64,000 nucleotides of DNA from Desemzia sp045528445. Its GTDB lineage: Bacteria; Bacillota; Bacilli; Lactobacillales; Carnobacteriaceae. The translations under genes and the position numbers were made by a program. Where the stretch lies: NCBI RefSeq assembly GCF_045528445.1, contig NZ_JBGQQU010000012.1, positions 1-64,000 on the forward strand. The letters are read 5' to 3'. The first letter of the stretch is position 1. Every line of letters starts with the position of its first letter. The notes below the pieces were generated by a model that ran no database searches, was not told the origin of the DNA, and worked only from the letters and a program-made list of their open reading frames with translations. Shown here one piece after another: positions 1-8,901 of this stretch.

Positions 1-45
1 ACGAAGCTGAACAAACAGCTTAAGACTAATTTTAACAAATTTGGT

Positions 46-90
46 CACATTAATGCAAGCTTTTGCGAAGTAAAAGCTTGCATTAATGTG
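46..90. terminator. Perfect 19-bp inverted repeat, probable terminator of an upstream gene
   Basis: Arms at 46-64 and 72-90 are exact reverse complements around a 7-nt loop. A T-rich stretch follows on the + strand. It most likely ends a gene lying left of the window, or it is a bidirectional terminator. The stem is AT-rich, so termination strength is uncertain. Confidence 0.6.
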
Positions 91-121
91 AGCCTTATTT
101 TTAGGACATTTTAACTTTCGC

Positions 122-150
122 TTGACACAGAGTGCTATTTTTTTTATAAG
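122..150 (+). promoter_or_regulatory. Sigma-A type promoter of the PNPOx-like gene
   Basis: A consensus TTGACA (122-127) is followed after 17 nt by TATAAG (145-150). A second possible -10, TATACT at 189-194, is nearer the gene but has no good -35. Confidence 0.6.
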
Positions 151-223
151 CAGCAAACGTATTATTTTAAGATCGATAATCCCTCTGTTATACTAACTGT
201 ATTAAACTAGTGAGGTGAAATAG

Positions 224-727
224 ATGTCGGAAAACAATTCTTTACAAAACGAAAAAGCTTTATCCGTATTAAGAGGTATTTTAAAAGATACGGAGATAGT
301 CATGCTTACAACTGTTTCTGCAGAAGGAAATATCGTCTCTCGCCCGATGCAAACTCAAGAACTAGAATTTGACGGTGACTTGTGGTTCATCACGCGCAGA
401 GATACTACAAAATACCAAGAAATTTCTGCAAATCCAAATGTAAACGTTACCGTTGTTGGCGATTCTTATGCTTCTATCAGCGGAACGGCTTCCTTTGTAG
501 AAGATATCGAGCGCAAAAAAGAATTTTGGAATAAAGTCTATGAGAAAATGTTCGATGTCAGTTACGATGATCCTATTTTGGTTTTGATCAAAGTGGAAGC
601 TAATCATGCAGAGTATTGGGATACAGGCGATACTACCAAATCTGTTGCCAACTTCTTTAAAAAAGTTGTTGGAAATAAAGACTCGGTGAAACCGGGAGAA
701 AATGCCAACGAAACCTTAGATCTATAA
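224..727 (+). CDS. Pyridoxamine 5'-phosphate oxidase-like (general stress protein 26 family) protein
   Basis: The 167-residue product has the split beta-barrel flavin-binding fold of the general stress protein 26/PNPOx-like family. An N-terminal stretch reading VMLTTVSAEGNIVSRPM is followed by LWFITRRDTTKYQEI, the usual beta-strand and loop pattern, and a YASISGTA segment. Such proteins bind FMN or FAD and are linked to stress; the substrate is unknown. The ATG at 224 follows the ribosome site GAGGTG. The gene stands alone, with its own promoter at 122-150 and a terminator shared with the convergent sucrose genes. Family assignment is firm; the physiological role is not. Confidence 0.85.
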   Translation: MSENNSLQNEKALSVLRGILKDTEIVMLTTVSAEGNIVSRPMQTQELEFDGDLWFITRRDTTKYQEISANPNVNVTVVGDSYASISGTASFVEDIERKKEFWNKVYEKMFDVSYDDPILVLIKVEANHAEYWDTGDTTKSVANFFKKVVGNKDSVKPGENANETLDL

Positions 728-739
728 GAGAAATGTAGA

Positions 740-782
740 AAACAGACTGAGATAAGCAAATTGTGCTTATCTCAGTCTGTTT
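740..782. terminator. Bidirectional terminator between PNPOx gene and scrB
   Basis: Arms at 740-757 and 765-782 form an 18-bp perfect stem with a 7-nt loop and T-runs on both sides. It lies between convergent genes and can serve both. Confidence 0.85.
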
Positions 783-784
783 TG

Positions 785-2185
785 CTAAACGCTTAATTCA
801 TACAATGAAATAGTCCTATTTTCTATCTCATCACCTGTTGATATCACTAATTGACGGCTTTCTTCTTCTATGAAATAACGTAAGGTAAATACTTCTTCCC
901 CGTCATTAATAAACAACTCTATTAAAGAACTTTCTAACAACAAACGGATATTTTTTAATCCTTTTTCTATTTTTACTTCTCGCTCTTCTCGTTCTTTCGT
1001 GAGCCAATTAGTGCGACTGACTACAAATCGGTTATTCCCATGATGGTACTGCATCGTTACACCCTTACGAATGTGAAGGCAGAAGTCTTTAGGTGTATTT
1101 TCCCAATCGATCAGCAACTCGTTTTGTAATGAAGGCAATTCAATCGTTTGCTGTGCAGCATCATTTATCACTGTTGGGTTTGGCTGTCTCAATTGTTCTA
1201 ACTCTATTACAGGTTGTTGTTTAAGCGCACCATCCACATAAGTGACTTCCCTTGGGACAGATAACGCGTGCAGCCAGCCATCTTTTCGTGTTGGGACCGC
1301 TGCTTCGACTTCCGGGTACATCACTCCGGCCCAACCAAATGAGATTACCCTGCCTGAAACATCCGTAAAACTTTGAGGAGCGTAAAATTCAAAGCCTCTA
1401 TCCAATTCTTTAAACGCCTTCTTATCTGGCGCAAAAGTTCCATTGGAAGTCAGCTTTCCGGTTAAATAACCCGTTTGATAAATATTTTGGAACTCTTTTC
1501 CTTTCGTTTCCAAGCCTTGTGGAGAGAAAATAAAGACATCCTTTTCTGTGAAACGCAATACATCTGGACATTCCCACATGTACCCCAGAGAAAGTTTTTC
1601 TTCCACAAATGATCCCTTGAATTCCCAATCCAGCAAATTAGTGGATTGATAAAGAATAGTGTCTCCTGATAGATCCTCTTTTTGTGCTCCTAACACCATC
1701 CACCACGTCCCAACTCCGTCTTGCCATACTTTCGGATCTCTGACATGACCTGTGTAACCTCTTGGATGATTGAACAATGGCCCTTTTTTCTCAAATGTGA
1801 ACCCGTCTTCCGACACAGCTAAACACTGGTAGCTTTCTCGCTTCCCTTCAGCTCCTCGTACATTTCCAGTATAGAACAGATACAATTTGTCCTCAAAGGA
1901 GACTGCACTGCCAGAATATACGCCGTCTTTGTCATACCACTCATCCGGCATCAAAGCAGCCTCATGGTAATCCCAATGAATCAAATCTTTTGAAGTGACA
2001 TGTCCCCAACTTTTGTTTTTGTGAACGGTATCGTGTTGATTCCACTGGAAAAACACATGGTAAATTCCCTTGTATTGAATCAGCCCATTCGGATCATTCA
2101 ATAACCCTTTTGGTGGAACAATATGGTACTTCAATGAATATTTTTCTGTTTCTGACTTACTCGACAAATCATTTCTTCCTTTCAT
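785..2185 (-). CDS. scrB: Sucrose-6-phosphate hydrolase (GH32)
   Basis: This 466-residue glycoside hydrolase family 32 enzyme should cleave sucrose 6-phosphate, delivered by the adjacent PTS, into glucose 6-phosphate and fructose. The three GH32 acidic motifs are visible: NDPNG at residues 30-34 with nucleophile Asp31, RDP at 149-151 (transition-state stabiliser), and WECPD with acid/base Glu205. No signal peptide is present, which fits a cytoplasmic enzyme acting on a phosphorylated sugar. It starts 3 nt after the scrA stop, with a weak AAAGGA site, so translation is probably coupled. It is the last gene of scrR-scrA-scrB and ends at the terminator at 740-782. Confidence 0.93.
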   Translation of the reverse strand: MKGRNDLSSKSETEKYSLKYHIVPPKGLLNDPNGLIQYKGIYHVFFQWNQHDTVHKNKSWGHVTSKDLIHWDYHEAALMPDEWYDKDGVYSGSAVSFEDKLYLFYTGNVRGAEGKRESYQCLAVSEDGFTFEKKGPLFNHPRGYTGHVRDPKVWQDGVGTWWMVLGAQKEDLSGDTILYQSTNLLDWEFKGSFVEEKLSLGYMWECPDVLRFTEKDVFIFSPQGLETKGKEFQNIYQTGYLTGKLTSNGTFAPDKKAFKELDRGFEFYAPQSFTDVSGRVISFGWAGVMYPEVEAAVPTRKDGWLHALSVPREVTYVDGALKQQPVIELEQLRQPNPTVINDAAQQTIELPSLQNELLIDWENTPKDFCLHIRKGVTMQYHHGNNRFVVSRTNWLTKEREEREVKIEKGLKNIRLLLESSLIELFINDGEEVFTLRYFIEEESRQLVISTGDEIENRTISLYELSV

Positions 2186-2188
2186 TGC

Positions 2189-3586
2189 TTAGTCCTTTGC
2201 AACTTCTTTATCTGAAAATCCGAACAGATACGTTAAAGCGAAAGCTACAGCAATTGCAACTGCGTTAACTACAAGGTACCAGATAAATTGTTCGTTTAAA
2301 TACAACAATGCTCCAGGAATAACCGTAACAGACATCCCTGTTCCTTCTAAGTTCAATAAGTCAGCCAACATTCCGCCAACTCCACCACCGACTAAACCAA
2401 ATAAGAAAGGTTTAACATAGCGTAAATTCACCCCGAAAATAGCGGGCTCGGTAATTCCTAAGAACGCTGATAAAGTAGAAGGGAAAGCTAAAGCTTTTAA
2501 TTTTTTGGATTTTGTTTTCATTCCTACCGCTAATGTTGCTCCACCTTGAGCTGCTACACTACATGTGATAATCGCATTATATGGATTCACTCCTGTATTT
2601 GCTAAGAGCTGTACTTCCAAGAAATTAAAGATATGGTGTACTCCAGTGACTACAATCAATTGGTTAAGTCCACCAATGACCAATCCAGCAATACCGAATG
2701 GCAATTGCAACAACCAAATCGTTGCATCCAATACAACCGTTTCTAATGAGTGGAATACAGGTCCAATAACGAATAATGACAAAATACTCATTACAAGCAA
2801 CGTTGCAAATGGTGTAATCAATAAATCAAGATATTCCGGTACTCTTTTGCGTACAATACGTTCAAATTTAGCACCCATAAATCCAGCAATAAAGGCTGGC
2901 AATACAGTTCCTTGGTACCCAACAACGGGGATGAATCCAAACATGGTGATTGGATCTACTGTTCCAGCAGCTACTTCATAAGCGTTTGGAAGAGCTGGGT
3001 TAACCAGCATTAAGCCTAATACAATACCAATAACTGGCGATCCGCCAAAAACTTTAAAGGAAGACCACGCTACTAAAGCTGGTAAAAACGCAAAAGCCGT
3101 ATCGGTTAAAACTTGAGTATACAATAAAAAGTTCGCACTAATGTCTTCAGGAACTAAACCAAATACAGCTAAAACCTGTTCTTGTGTCAGTAATCCACGC
3201 AATCCCATGAACAACCCGGTGGCCACCAATACTGGAATAATCGGCACAAACACATCTCCAAATGTCCGAATAGCTCGTTGGAAACCATTTTTGCCTTCGT
3301 TTTTTTGAGCTTTGGTTTCTCCGGAAGTTTGCTCCGAAACACCTAATCCGGTTACTTCTTCGTAAATTTTATTGACTGTCCCAGTACCGAAGATAATCTG
3401 GTATTGTCCTGAATTGAAGAAGGCTCCTTTTACTTTCTCGATATCGTCTACTTTATCTTCTTGTATTTTTTCTTTGTCGTTGACGATAACTCTCAATCTC
3501 GTTGCACAATGGGTAACAGATTGAATATTTTCTTTTCCACCTAGCGCTTCCACCACATCTTGAGCAATTTCTTTATTCGTTGCCAT
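2189..3586 (-). CDS. scrA: Sucrose-type PTS enzyme IIBC
   Basis: The 465-residue membrane permease has a IIB domain at about 1-85, with the phosphorylated Cys27 in SVTHCATRLR, then a IIC domain of about ten membrane segments from about 110 that contains the GITEPAIFG motif of the glucose/sucrose superfamily. It has no IIA domain, so it must borrow a IIA-Glc-type protein from elsewhere, as Bacillus SacP does. It takes up sucrose and phosphorylates it at carbon 6. Start ATG follows AGGAGGGAA. Sucrose specificity rests mainly on the adjacent GH32 gene; trehalose or beta-glucoside permeases look similar. Confidence 0.88.
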   Translation of the reverse strand: MATNKEIAQDVVEALGGKENIQSVTHCATRLRVIVNDKEKIQEDKVDDIEKVKGAFFNSGQYQIIFGTGTVNKIYEEVTGLGVSEQTSGETKAQKNEGKNGFQRAIRTFGDVFVPIIPVLVATGLFMGLRGLLTQEQVLAVFGLVPEDISANFLLYTQVLTDTAFAFLPALVAWSSFKVFGGSPVIGIVLGLMLVNPALPNAYEVAAGTVDPITMFGFIPVVGYQGTVLPAFIAGFMGAKFERIVRKRVPEYLDLLITPFATLLVMSILSLFVIGPVFHSLETVVLDATIWLLQLPFGIAGLVIGGLNQLIVVTGVHHIFNFLEVQLLANTGVNPYNAIITCSVAAQGGATLAVGMKTKSKKLKALAFPSTLSAFLGITEPAIFGVNLRYVKPFLFGLVGGGVGGMLADLLNLEGTGMSVTVIPGALLYLNEQFIWYLVVNAVAIAVAFALTYLFGFSDKEVAKD

Positions 3587-3602
3587 TTTTATTCCCTCCT
3601 AT

Positions 3603-3648
3603 TTTTTGGAACCGGTTCTATTTACGTTCATGATACCGGTTCCAAAAA
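3603..3648. promoter_or_regulatory. Paired LacI-type operators controlling scrAB
   Basis: Two near-palindromes centred on CCGG (gaACCGGTtc at 3609-3618, ACCGGTTCC around 3635-3643) lie 24 bp apart. The outer sequences at 3603-3616 and 3635-3648 are exact 14-bp inverse copies. Central CG with AACC/GGTT arms is typical of LacI/GalR-family sites, and ScrR is encoded next door. Confidence 0.8.
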
Positions 3649-3658
3649 GAGTTGTCAA
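3630..3658 (-). promoter_or_regulatory. scrAB promoter
   Basis: On the minus strand TTGACA (3658-3653), a 17-nt spacer and TATCAT (3635-3630) form a good promoter. One operator fills the spacer and the other lies just past the start, so repressor binding would block RNA polymerase. Confidence 0.8.
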
Positions 3659-3676
3659 GAGATTTCTCTTGATTAT

Positions 3677-4657
3677 TTATTTTGGAACTGTGGATTCCCT
3701 TTTGATCAATGTATTCGGAATCAGTACATTCTTTTCTGCTTTTTCTCCATTTATTAAGTGGCAGAGTTGATTTACCGCAGTTTCACCAAGTTCTTTGTAC
3801 CCGTATTTTACTGTGGTAATAGAAGGCGAAACAATAGATGTCACTTCATATCCTCCAAACCCTGAAAGCGAAAAATCTTTCGGGATCGCTAAATTTAAAG
3901 TATGTGCTGCTTTTAACACAGCCATCGCAATATTGTCTGTGGCACATAATACATAAGTAGCTTTGGTTTTTGGCAAGATATCCAAGGCTAATTCATAAGC
4001 TTGTTGGAAAGAAAAACTGGTTTCTATTACCTCTGTTTGACTATCCGGCCATTCTCTCAATGCTTCCAGCACTCCATTTGCTCTTAGTTGGCCCACTGCG
4101 ATATCTTCTTTGAAGACAGAAAAATACAAAAAATCCTTATGTCCTAAGCTGCCTGCAAGTTTTCCCATTGCATATCCAGCTTTATATTCTTCATGCCCTA
4201 TTGAATGCAACCCTTCCGCTTGCTGCCCTAGCAGCAACACAGGCACGTCTACTTCTTTGATAGCTTTCCGGTGTTCTTCTGTCACTACCGTAGCCATTAG
4301 AATAATTCCAGCGACTTTTTGTTTCGCCAATGTATAAATATTTTCAATTTCTCTTTCAACACTTTGATCCGTGTTAGTAATCAGTAATTGATATCCTGTT
4401 GCTGTTAATTTTCTATCAATACTGGTGATGACTTCATTTGCAGAATAAGAATCCAATCTGGGGACAATGACTCCAACCATTTTAGTGTGTTTAGCTTTTA
4501 AACTTTGAGCAAATGTATTGGGTGAATACCCTGTTTCGTTGACTATTTTTTCTATTTTATCCTTTGTTTTTTGACTCACCGAACCGCCATTCAAATAGCG
4601 GGATACTGTACTTTTAGCTACCCCCGCTTTTTTGGCAATATCATTGATGGTTACCAT
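3677..4657 (-). CDS. scrR: LacI-family sucrose operon repressor
   Basis: The 326-residue protein has a LacI helix-turn-helix at residues 2-25 (TINDIAKKAGVAKSTVSRYL) and a periplasmic-binding-like effector domain from about 60. It lies directly upstream of scrA and scrB in the same direction, separated by a 90-bp control region with two operators. It probably represses scrAB until a sugar or sugar phosphate binds. Start ATG follows AGGTGATG. Its own promoter was not clearly identified. The specific effector (sucrose 6-phosphate or fructose) is inference. Confidence 0.88.
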   Translation of the reverse strand: MVTINDIAKKAGVAKSTVSRYLNGGSVSQKTKDKIEKIVNETGYSPNTFAQSLKAKHTKMVGVIVPRLDSYSANEVITSIDRKLTATGYQLLITNTDQSVEREIENIYTLAKQKVAGIILMATVVTEEHRKAIKEVDVPVLLLGQQAEGLHSIGHEEYKAGYAMGKLAGSLGHKDFLYFSVFKEDIAVGQLRANGVLEALREWPDSQTEVIETSFSFQQAYELALDILPKTKATYVLCATDNIAMAVLKAAHTLNLAIPKDFSLSGFGGYEVTSIVSPSITTVKYGYKELGETAVNQLCHLINGEKAEKNVLIPNTLIKRESTVPK

Positions 4658-4824
4658 TTCACATCACCTGTTCCTCATTCTGCTGATTGCATACAGCTGC
4701 TTCATCGCAATGTTACCATAATTTTTAACGAATAGGTATTTTGAATTCAGCAAAAAAGAAGAACCCGCAGCTTCTTTTCTGTATAATAGGAACTACAAAC
4801 TAGTTATAAGGGAGCAATTTGAAT

Positions 4825-5028
4825 ATGGATGGAAAAAAACGCAGTACTATTAAAATAGGGGCACTGGTCGATATCGTTCTTAAAAAAGATCAACGTACCG
4901 GAAAATTGACTCGTGGACATGTCAAACGTCTCTTGACCAACAGTCAAAGTCATCCGCACGGCATCAAAGTCATGCTTCAAGAAGGCGATCAAGTAGGACG
5001 TGTACAGCATATTGTGGAAGAGGAATAA
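4825..5028 (+). CDS. ywbE: YwbE family protein (DUF2196)
   Basis: A small basic protein of 67 residues that matches the YwbE family through the stretch DIVLKKDQRTGKLTRG and SHPHGIKV. Function is unknown; the fold is thought to be SH3-like. I prefer the ATG at 4825 over the in-frame TTG at 4819: it gives the family's usual N-terminus (M-x-G-x-x-R) and lies 10 nt from AAGGGAG. An isolated -10, TATAAT at 4782-4787, lies upstream without a clear -35. The gene is 21 nt before msrA and probably co-transcribed with it. Confidence 0.85.
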   Translation: MDGKKRSTIKIGALVDIVLKKDQRTGKLTRGHVKRLLTNSQSHPHGIKVMLQEGDQVGRVQHIVEEE

Positions 5029-5049
5029 AGAAATAGCGAGGTGAGCAAA

Positions 5050-5700
5050 ATGACAGACTTGAATGAGCACGCTTCAGTTCTAGAACAAGCTACTTTTAGT
5101 ATGGGCTGCTTCTGGGGCCCGGATAGTTTTTTTGGAAGTTTACCTGGAGTGATTCAAACCGAAGTCGGTTACGCTGGCGGAACTAGTAAGGATCCTACTT
5201 ATCGAAAAATAGGCAATCATTCTGAAACAGTACACCTCACTTTTGACCCTGAAATCATTTCTTATGATCAATTAGTCCATTTGTTTTGGGAAAACCACGA
5301 CGCTGCTAAAGATCGCTTTTATAAAGAGCGCCAGTATATCTCTATTTTGTTTTATCAAAATGAAACACAGTATAAGACGGCTAAAGAGATTCGTTCCGAA
5401 TACGAGCAAGCCCAAGGAAAAGAAATCCAAACTGAATTCCAAACTTTCAACCACTTTTATACAGCTGAAAATCACCATCAAAAATACTTTTTAAGGCGCT
5501 TTAAAGGAGCCACTGAGGTGATCAAAAATCTTTTCCCAGATGAATCCTCATTTATCCAATCTACTATTGCTGCTCGATTGAACGGATTCGTCCGCGAGCG
5601 CGGCAAGTTGCCGGATATTAAAGAGGAAATCACTCACTGGGGTCTTAGTGAAGCTAATACAAAATTGTTATTGGAGACGATCGATAAGATTCGTTGGTAA
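5050..5700 (+). CDS. msrA: Peptide methionine-S-sulfoxide reductase
   Basis: A 216-residue MsrA that repairs oxidised methionine, reducing the S epimer of methionine sulfoxide. The catalytic GCFWG motif is present with Cys20, and the conserved YAGG follows. The protein has about 45 residues beyond the usual MsrA core, a helical tail without obvious motif (from about EVIKNLFPDE). The ATG at 5050 is chosen because AGGTGAG, which also contains the alternative GTG at 5041, makes a good ribosome site for it. It follows ywbE in an apparent two-gene operon. No msrB is fused or adjacent. Confidence 0.92.
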   Translation: MTDLNEHASVLEQATFSMGCFWGPDSFFGSLPGVIQTEVGYAGGTSKDPTYRKIGNHSETVHLTFDPEIISYDQLVHLFWENHDAAKDRFYKERQYISILFYQNETQYKTAKEIRSEYEQAQGKEIQTEFQTFNHFYTAENHHQKYFLRRFKGATEVIKNLFPDESSFIQSTIAARLNGFVRERGKLPDIKEEITHWGLSEANTKLLLETIDKIRW

Positions 5701-5753
5701 TGTTTTTAATGTGCATTTTAGGTAGCTAAGGATTTTGAAGAGTTATTGTGCTT

Positions 5754-5859
5754 AAGCAGGTAAAGTAACCTCTCAAAGTGCTTGGCTTTTTTTCGCATCG
5801 TTGCACTAGTTAGCAGGGAGAGGTTAATTCATCATTCTAGAAGGATTCCTGCTTTTTTT
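5754..5859 (+). ncRNA. Nested long hairpin with terminal U-run, candidate structured RNA or elaborate terminator
   Basis: Three helices nest: AAGCAGG 5754-5760 with CCTGCTT 5848-5854; TAACCTCTC 5766-5774 with GAGAGGTTA 5818-5826; AGTGC 5777-5781 with GCACT 5803-5807. A run of Ts follows the outer helix. It lies 54 nt after msrA, so it may only be a complex terminator, but about 100 nt of nested pairing is more than a terminator needs. No convincing own promoter was found. Confidence 0.4.
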
Positions 5860-5892
5860 GTTAGCTAGGCTTTTGCTATCTAACAATTGCTG

Positions 5893-6154
5893 CTGATTTC
5901 TAGTTCTTTTGTAAATTAACCCCGCTCTATTTAATGATAGAATACTGATTCCCAGTTCATTTGTGAGCTAACGCCTCTCTATCTAATAATTGAATCCTAT
6001 TTCCCAGTTCTATTGTGAACTAACCCCGTTCTATCTAATAATTGAACCCCTATTTCCCGGTCCTTTTATGAGTTAACTCCTCTCTATCTCATAAAAGAAA
6101 CCTGATTACCGATTATTCTATGAGCTAATCCCCATCTATCTAATAATCCCATCT
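5893..6154. repeat. Five degenerate tandem copies of a 52-53 bp unit
   Basis: Units begin with CTRWTTHCC at 5893, 5945, 5997, 6050 and 6102, that is at spacings of 52, 52, 53 and 52. Each contains AGTTCnnTTGTGAnnTAAC-like and CTATCTAATAATTGAA-like blocks. Weaker partial copies flank the array (CTATCTAACAATTG near 5875, another around 6160-6198). The unit length is not a multiple of three and no reading frame runs through it. It fills the gap between msrA and the HMG-CoA reductase gene; nothing else was seen there. Confidence 0.7.
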
Positions 6155-6323
6155 AATTTATCTGCTCTTTTATTAACTACACCAACACTATCATTTAAAC
6201 CTATAGCTTTGTCATAACTACCTCATCAATTGACTTGTTTTTTAAACTAATTTTCTTTACTGGTGCTTAGTTTTTTTGAATGTGCTACTATAAATCTATA
6301 CACATCACTGTTCAAAGGAGATT

Positions 6324-7616
6324 ATGATGGACTACTCGTATTTAAATAAGTTTTATGCTAAAACTAAATCTAGCCGTATCTCTGCTTTAAGACAAGCTGG
6401 AGTTTTATCTGCCGAAGAAAAAAGTCAGTTGGAATCAGGGTTGCATTTGTCCAATGACGTAGCGGACAATATGATTGAAAACCAGCTGGCCACTTATGAA
6501 TTGCCTTACGGAGTTGCTTTAAACTTTTTGATTGATGGCAAAGAATATGTGGTTCCGATGGCAATCGAAGAACCTTCTGTGATTGCCGCTGCCAGTTCAG
6601 CTGCGAAAATCGTCAAGCACACTGGTGGTTTTACAACGACTACGACTGATCGGACAATGATCGGTCAGGTGGCTTTGAAGAATCCCCCACACATAACGGA
6701 AACTCTTCAATTGCTTGCTGAAAAAGAAGCTGAGATCTTACAGATAGCTAATGAAGCTCACCCTTCTATTGTGAAACGCGGGGGCGGAGCCGTAAAACTA
6801 GACATTCGCCATATTAAAGCTGACGAACTAGAATATGCGCCTGAATTTATTGTGCTTCATTTGCATGTTAAAACCTTAGAAGCCATGGGAGCCAATATTA
6901 TCAATACGATGATGGAAGGCATTATTCCTTACGTAGAGGATTTGGCGCAGAGCCGGGCACTGATGGGGATTCTTTCCAATTATGCGACAGAATGTCTGGC
7001 AACTGCTACTTGCCGCATTCCAGTTGAGCAGTTGCAAAAAGGAAAGTTTAGCGGCGAAGAAGTGCGTGACCGCATCATTGACGCTTACCAATTTGCTTAT
7101 GCGGATCCTTATCGTGCTGTGACGCACAACAAAGGCATTATGAATGGAATTGATGGCGTTATTATTGCTTCCGGGAATGACTGGCGCGCTATTTCTGCTG
7201 GTATCCATGCATATGCCTCCAGAAGTGGTCAGTATCGTTCATTGACCAAATGGGAGAAAGCGAAAAATGGCGACTTGTTAGGGAGTTTGACGCTTCCTTT
7301 ACCCATCGGAACAGTTGGTGGTTCAATCTCATTCCATCCAGCCGCTAAAATGACCAAAACTATTTTGCACTATGAAAATGCAGCTGAATTGGAATCAATC
7401 ATCGTGTCTGTTGGCTTGGCTCAAAATCTAGCGGCTGTCAAAGCACTCGTCACAGACGGCATTCAAAAAGGACATATGGGATTGCAGTCTCGCTCTTTGG
7501 CTATCAGTGCAGGCGCTAAAGGCGAAGAAATCAACTGGTTGTCGCGTAAATTAAAACAAGCTGAAAACATGAATTTAGCCACTGCTGAGAAATTGTTAAA
7601 AGAATACCGTCAATAA
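6324..7616 (+). CDS. mvaA: Hydroxymethylglutaryl-CoA reductase, class II
   Basis: The 430-residue enzyme reduces HMG-CoA to mevalonate, the committed step of the mevalonate route to isoprenoids. Length and motifs match bacterial class II enzymes: catalytic Glu83 in IEEPSVIAA, NKGIMNGID and SGNDWRAISAGIH (Lys and Asp region), GTVGG, and the C-terminal GHMGL with the catalytic His. It is a stand-alone reductase, not fused to thiolase as in enterococcal MvaE. AAAGGAG precedes two adjacent ATGs; the second (6327) has the better spacing, so the first residue may be absent. A possible -10 is TATAAA at 6289. It converges with mvaS. Confidence 0.95.
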   Translation: MMDYSYLNKFYAKTKSSRISALRQAGVLSAEEKSQLESGLHLSNDVADNMIENQLATYELPYGVALNFLIDGKEYVVPMAIEEPSVIAAASSAAKIVKHTGGFTTTTTDRTMIGQVALKNPPHITETLQLLAEKEAEILQIANEAHPSIVKRGGGAVKLDIRHIKADELEYAPEFIVLHLHVKTLEAMGANIINTMMEGIIPYVEDLAQSRALMGILSNYATECLATATCRIPVEQLQKGKFSGEEVRDRIIDAYQFAYADPYRAVTHNKGIMNGIDGVIIASGNDWRAISAGIHAYASRSGQYRSLTKWEKAKNGDLLGSLTLPLPIGTVGGSISFHPAAKMTKTILHYENAAELESIIVSVGLAQNLAAVKALVTDGIQKGHMGLQSRSLAISAGAKGEEINWLSRKLKQAENMNLATAEKLLKEYRQ

Positions 7617-7680
7617 AAAGAGGAGCTGTCTCTAAATTCAAGTAGGATTAGATGTTTTAGGGTCTGCTTCATAAACTGAA

Positions 7681-7728
7681 TCTCAAAAAAGGCAGCCCCT
7701 GTTTATTTTGGGATTGCCTTTTTTGAGA
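7681..7728. terminator. Bidirectional terminator between mvaA and mvaS
   Basis: Arms 7681-7699 and 7710-7728 pair at 17 of 19 positions, with A- and T-runs built into the stem, between two convergent genes. Confidence 0.85.
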
Positions 7729-8901
7729 TTATCTGCTTTTATTGACATACACTCTCTTATGCTCTTTGATTCCCGCAACACAAATCATTGCTGGGTCTTT
7801 TTCGATATCCAGTTGTAGATTTGATCCATCTACTGGCAATGTTTCACTAAAAATCGCTTCATACTTTTCAATCGAAACTTCTTCTCGTTCCGCAAATAAA
7901 TTCTTATGATCCGCTTCTGCTAAAGCATTTCTGAATTCCGATTGAAGTATTCCAGTAAAGAATTCACCAACTGCTCCAGAACCATAACTAAACAATCCAA
8001 TTCGATCTCCAGCTTTTAAGCTGACGTCCTGTTCCAGTAACGAAATCAAACTCAAATACAATGAACCTGTATAGATATTTCCAACACTTTTGTTGTACAC
8101 CGTACTCTTTTGGTAATGGTTCGTTAACCGTTTTTGATCTTCTTCAGTACCTTCATCAAATATTTCCCGCATCGCTTTCATACCCATTTTTGTATAAGGC
8201 AAATGGAAACACAGGGCTTCAAAATCCGCTATCGTCATATCTAATTGTGATTTGAATTGTTCCCAGGTGTTTAAAAAGAAAGCAATGTACTGTTCGTTTG
8301 AAAATTTGCCGTCTACATAAGCGGTATCCGAATAAGTTGGTCTCCAAAAATCCATGATATCATTTGTCAGATAAGCACTTTGGTCGCCTAAACTTAAAAT
8401 ACGAGGGTCAGCACTAATGACCATTGCTACAGCTCCGGCTCCTTGAGTTACTTCTCCTGAAGTTCTCAAGCCGTATCTAGAAATATCTGAACCTAATACC
8501 AATACCTGACTCTCTGGATTCAAAGCAATATGCCCTTTAGCTAACTGGATTCCTGCTGTAGCTCCATAACAGGCTTGTTTGATTTCAATCGAACGAGCGC
8601 TGGATTGAATGCCCAGCAAATCATGCACATAAACAGCTCCTGATTTAGAGCTATCGACTCCTGATTCTGTACCAAAAATAACCAAATCGATTTTTTCCAA
8701 ATTTTCTTTATCTAATATTCTTAAGGCTGCATTTGCAGCTAATGTTACTGAATCTTGAGTAACCGGTGAAACGGCCATTTGTTCCTGTCCGATACCAATC
8801 GTGTATTTTGCTGGATCCACTCCTCGAGCTTCTGCCAACTTCTCCATATCAATAAATGTATGAGGTGTATAAAAACCAATTTTATCTATCCCTATATTCA
8901 A
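7729..8901 (-). CDS. mvaS: Hydroxymethylglutaryl-CoA synthase
   Basis: A 390-residue thiolase-fold enzyme condensing acetyl-CoA with acetoacetyl-CoA to HMG-CoA. The catalytic triad of bacterial HMG-CoA synthases is present at the canonical positions: Glu79 (FGTES), Cys111 (KQACYG) and His233 (LCFHLPY). The start is a TTG at 8901, supported by GGGGAG six nucleotides upstream and by the exact numbering of catalytic residues. It is divergent from the thiolase gene and convergent with HMG-CoA reductase, so the three genes of one pathway sit together but in three transcripts. Confidence 0.95.
   Translation of the reverse strand: MNIGIDKIGFYTPHTFIDMEKLAEARGVDPAKYTIGIGQEQMAVSPVTQDSVTLAANAALRILDKENLEKIDLVIFGTESGVDSSKSGAVYVHDLLGIQSSARSIEIKQACYGATAGIQLAKGHIALNPESQVLVLGSDISRYGLRTSGEVTQGAGAVAMVISADPRILSLGDQSAYLTNDIMDFWRPTYSDTAYVDGKFSNEQYIAFFLNTWEQFKSQLDMTIADFEALCFHLPYTKMGMKAMREIFDEGTEEDQKRLTNHYQKSTVYNKSVGNIYTGSLYLSLISLLEQDVSLKAGDRIGLFSYGSGAVGEFFTGILQSEFRNALAEADHKNLFAEREEVSIEKYEAIFSETLPVDGSNLQLDIEKDPAMICVAGIKEHKRVYVNKSR

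Noticed and set aside
2565..2981. A 138-residue + strand protein opposite scrA
   Set aside because: Antisense to a conserved membrane protein and without a ribosome site.
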